DNA of 6,219 nucleotides from Nitrospira sp. (GTDB lineage Bacteria > Nitrospirota > Nitrospiria > Nitrospirales > Nitrospiraceae), in NCBI GenBank assembly GCA_025935475.1, contig JAICVE010000173.1:1-6219 (forward strand), written 5' to 3'. The position numbers and the translations under genes were made by a program. Shown piece by piece: positions 5,049 to 6,219 of the stretch (position 1 is its first letter; each line of letters begins with the position of its first letter). The notes beneath the pieces are model-generated. The model was not told the DNA's origin and did not search any database. It was given only the letters and a program-made list of their open reading frames with translations.

Positions 5049-5408
5049 TTATCGACTATATAGTGCCTCTGCCTTGGCGTAGAGCAGAGCCGGCGCTTCT
5101 GAGTAGTATAGAAAGAGAGCGGGACAGAGCCAGCCCTCTGCGTTGTTATCAGTCCACCGGTACCAGGTTCCCTCGTATTCTGCTCGCACCTTCTCCAACT
5201 CAACTTGATAGCCCGGAAACGGCGCTGAGGAAAACAAAAGCCGGAACCCAGTCTCGGCGTTGGGAATATCCGCCACCATTACATCGATCATCTCGGGGAT
5301 GCCGGACACGAACGGTTCTTGCGAGAGTCCTACCCGTGGATCGTCAAAGACCCAGGTGGAAGCATGCCGGTAAGGAACGATGACATGGATGGCATTCGCC
5401 AATGACAT
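5049..5408 (-). CDS. DUF6717-like conserved hypothetical protein
   Basis: 119 residues. The sequence HASTWVFDDPRVGLSQEPFV (15-34), then EMIDVMVADIPNAETGFRLL (39-58), FSSAPFPG, the block EYEGTWYRW and GWLCPALFLYYSEAPALLYA (92-111) follow a conserved, mostly cytosolic family that I believe is DUF6717; the number is from memory. No function is known. Conserved Trp, Phe and Pro residues suggest a compact globular fold and no membrane segment is seen. The start is uncertain: AGAGG sits only one base before the ATG at 5408, but at 7 bases from an in-frame TTG at 5402, which would remove two residues. The gene is divergent from the alpha/beta hydrolase gene and separated from it by repeat R9. Confidence 0.87.
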   Translation of the reverse strand: MSLANAIHVIVPYRHASTWVFDDPRVGLSQEPFVSGIPEMIDVMVADIPNAETGFRLLFSSAPFPGYQVELEKVRAEYEGTWYRWTDNNAEGWLCPALFLYYSEAPALLYAKAEALYSR

Positions 5409-5409
5409 A

Positions 5410-5415
5410 CCTCTC
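5410..5415 (-). promoter_or_regulatory. Ribosome binding site favouring a TTG start
   Basis: GAGAGG on the minus strand ends one base before the ATG at 5408 and 7 bases before the in-frame TTG at 5402. The spacing suits the TTG and not the ATG. Confidence 0.5.
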
Positions 5416-5443
5416 AGGTAAGTATGACTTTATCCGACAAGAA

Positions 5444-5473
5444 AACATAGCTGCGGAAAAGGTGCGCCCGGAA
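5444..5473 (-). promoter_or_regulatory. Possible minus-strand promoter overlapping repeat R9
   Basis: Read on the minus strand: TTCCGG (5473-5468), an 18-base spacer and TATGTT (5449-5444). The geometry is the same as at R7. A start at about 5437 would give a leader of about 29 bases before the DUF6717-like gene. The -35 half is weak. Confidence 0.4.
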
Positions 5474-5490
5474 CCATTTCGCGTCGCGTG
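5461..5490 (+). repeat. Dispersed repeat family 1, copy R9
   Basis: GGTGCGCCCGGAACCATTTC followed by GCGTCGCGTG. It has a perfect CGCG-T-CGCG palindrome at 5480-5488. A mini-stem TCCG/CGGA (5433-5436, 5454-5457) with an A-rich loop precedes it. It lies between the divergent DUF6717-like and hydrolase genes. Confidence 0.9.
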
Positions 5491-5538
5491 ACGGGGTCGC
5501 GGCACTACTGTCCTGTATTCTCGATAGAACCTGCCCGC

Positions 5539-5544
5539 GAGGAG
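5539..5544 (+). promoter_or_regulatory. Strong ribosome binding site upstream of the hydrolase
   Basis: GAGGAG is ideally placed (7 bases) for an ATG at 5552, which is in a different frame from the hydrolase, and is 21 bases from the in-frame ATG at 5566. This mismatch makes the hydrolase start uncertain. Confidence 0.6.
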
Positions 5545-5565
5545 ACGTAGAATGCGGCGGTCGAT

Positions 5566-6219
5566 ATGGGAAGCCGACGAAGAAGCACGATTTCTCTGGT
5601 CGCCTTTTGCACAATCTTTGCGGCACTGGGTGCAGCAACACACTCCTACCGCGCGGATATTCAGGAAGCTCGCCATCGCGTATCGCACGGCAGTCTGATC
5701 GCCCAAACAACGTGCGGGCCACTTGAATACGCCGTTGCCGGCAACGGTCCACCAGTGCTCGTTGTGCACGGCGCCGGCGGCGGCTTCGATCAAGGCCTGG
5801 AATTCGGTACGCCGCTGATTCAGAAGGGATTCCGAATTATTGCGATGTCGCGCTTCGGCTATCTGCGTACGCCGCTACCGGAAAATGCTTCAGCGGAAGC
5901 GCAGGCCGACGCGCATGCCTGTCTCTTGGACGCCCTCGGTATCGAACGCGTCGCGGTTGTCGGCGGCTCCGCCGGTGCGCCGTCTTCTGTGCAGTTTGCC
6001 CTCCGACATCCACGAAGGATCACAGCGCTCGTCTTGCTGGTCCCGGCTCTGTACGTGCCACGACCCGGCAATGCACCGCCGGTACAGACGCCTCCTGGCA
6101 TGCAGCTCGTCATGGAAACGGCGTTGAGGTCAGATTTCATGTTTTGGGTGATGAGCAAGATGGCCCGCAACACAGCCGTTCGCATCATTTTGGCGACGCC
6201 CCCTAGTGTGGTGGAGGAT
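5566..6219 (+). CDS. Alpha/beta hydrolase with N-terminal membrane anchor (3' end outside window)
   Basis: 218 codons from the ATG at 5566, open to the window end. Residues 3-6 are SRRR, followed by a hydrophobic segment (about 9-25, ISLVAFCTIFAALGAA), so the protein is exported or anchored with its catalytic domain outside the cytoplasm. The hydrolase fold starts with GPLEYAVAGNGPPVLVVHG. HGAGGGFDQG (68-77) is the oxyanion-hole HGxG region, and Ser135 in VVGGSAGAPS is the nucleophile of the GxSxG elbow. The catalytic Asp and His must lie beyond the window. The family includes esterases, haloperoxidase-like enzymes and C-C hydrolases; the substrate is unknown. No start codon other than 5566 is available in this frame after the TAG at 5548. 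The best ribosome binding site serves an ATG at 5552 in another frame, so a small frameshift near the start is possible. Confidence 0.9.
   Translation, partial: MGSRRRSTISLVAFCTIFAALGAATHSYRADIQEARHRVSHGSLIAQTTCGPLEYAVAGNGPPVLVVHGAGGGFDQGLEFGTPLIQKGFRIIAMSRFGYLRTPLPENASAEAQADAHACLLDALGIERVAVVGGSAGAPSSVQFALRHPRRITALVLLVPALYVPRPGNAPPVQTPPGMQLVMETALRSDFMFWVMSKMARNTAVRIILATPPSVVED

Noticed and set aside
4871..5383. 170-codon plus-strand open frame
   Set aside because: It overlaps the well-conserved minus-strand DUF6717-like gene and its product is Arg/Ser-rich and low in recognisable pattern, typical of an antisense shadow.
709..5490. Canonical integron attC sites
   Set aside because: I searched around each repeat for GTTRRRY and RYYYAAC core boxes flanking an imperfect palindrome and found no consistent pair; no integrase gene is in the window.
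709..5490. CRISPR array
   Set aside because: Copies are hundreds of bases apart, irregularly spaced, and separated by protein-coding genes.
5840..6188. Open frames on both strands inside the hydrolase
   Set aside because: The hydrolase frame carries the oxyanion and GxSxG motifs across the same stretch; the others are Arg/Ala/Ser-rich shadows.

Overview
Organism: the window looks like the chromosome of a Gram-negative bacterium with mid-range GC. It has a Tat-type lipoprotein signal on a DUF2959 protein, clear Shine-Dalgarno sites and one recognisable sigma70-type promoter. The mix of DUF2959, a small two-CxxC zinc ribbon protein, a DUF6717-like protein and many dispersed repeats reminds me of Nitrospira and relatives. 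That assignment is from memory and is weak.

Layout, left to right: a 5' remnant of a RAYT-type (REP-associated tyrosine) transposase reads in frame into a VOC/glyoxalase-fold gene (137-541). A gene-poor stretch follows, then a small zinc ribbon gene on the minus strand (956-1180), a GNAT acetyltransferase (1413-2270), a minus-strand DUF2959 lipoprotein (2382-3110), a DUF4395 membrane protein (3340-3819), a small protein of a family usually misnamed phosphoribosylpyrophosphate synthetase (4045-4359), a minus-strand single-pass membrane protein (4439-4663), an interval with no intact gene (about 4755-4996), a minus-strand DUF6717-like protein (5049-5408), and the 5' part of a membrane-anchored alpha/beta hydrolase running off the right end (5566-6219).

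The main signal is not a gene. A dispersed repeat with core GGAACCATTTCGCGGCGCG occurs in seven clear copies and two decayed ones, all in the same orientation. Every intergenic gap from 541 to 5566 holds one copy, except that the gap between the small membrane protein and the DUF6717-like gene holds two. The genes are functionally unrelated, single, and on either strand, so the region reads as one-gene units of about 270-1060 bp separated by a directional repeat. A second repeat family, about 34 bp, occurs as an inverted pair at 529-563 and 2298-2331, and one copy forms the stop codon of the VOC gene.

How it fits together: the genes do not form a pathway or operon. The layout is either a cassette-like accessory region with a non-canonical recombination site, or an ordinary region heavily colonised by REP-type elements mobilised by RAYT transposases; the RAYT remnant at the left edge favours the second reading. 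In at least two places the repeat may also supply the -35 half of a minus-strand promoter.
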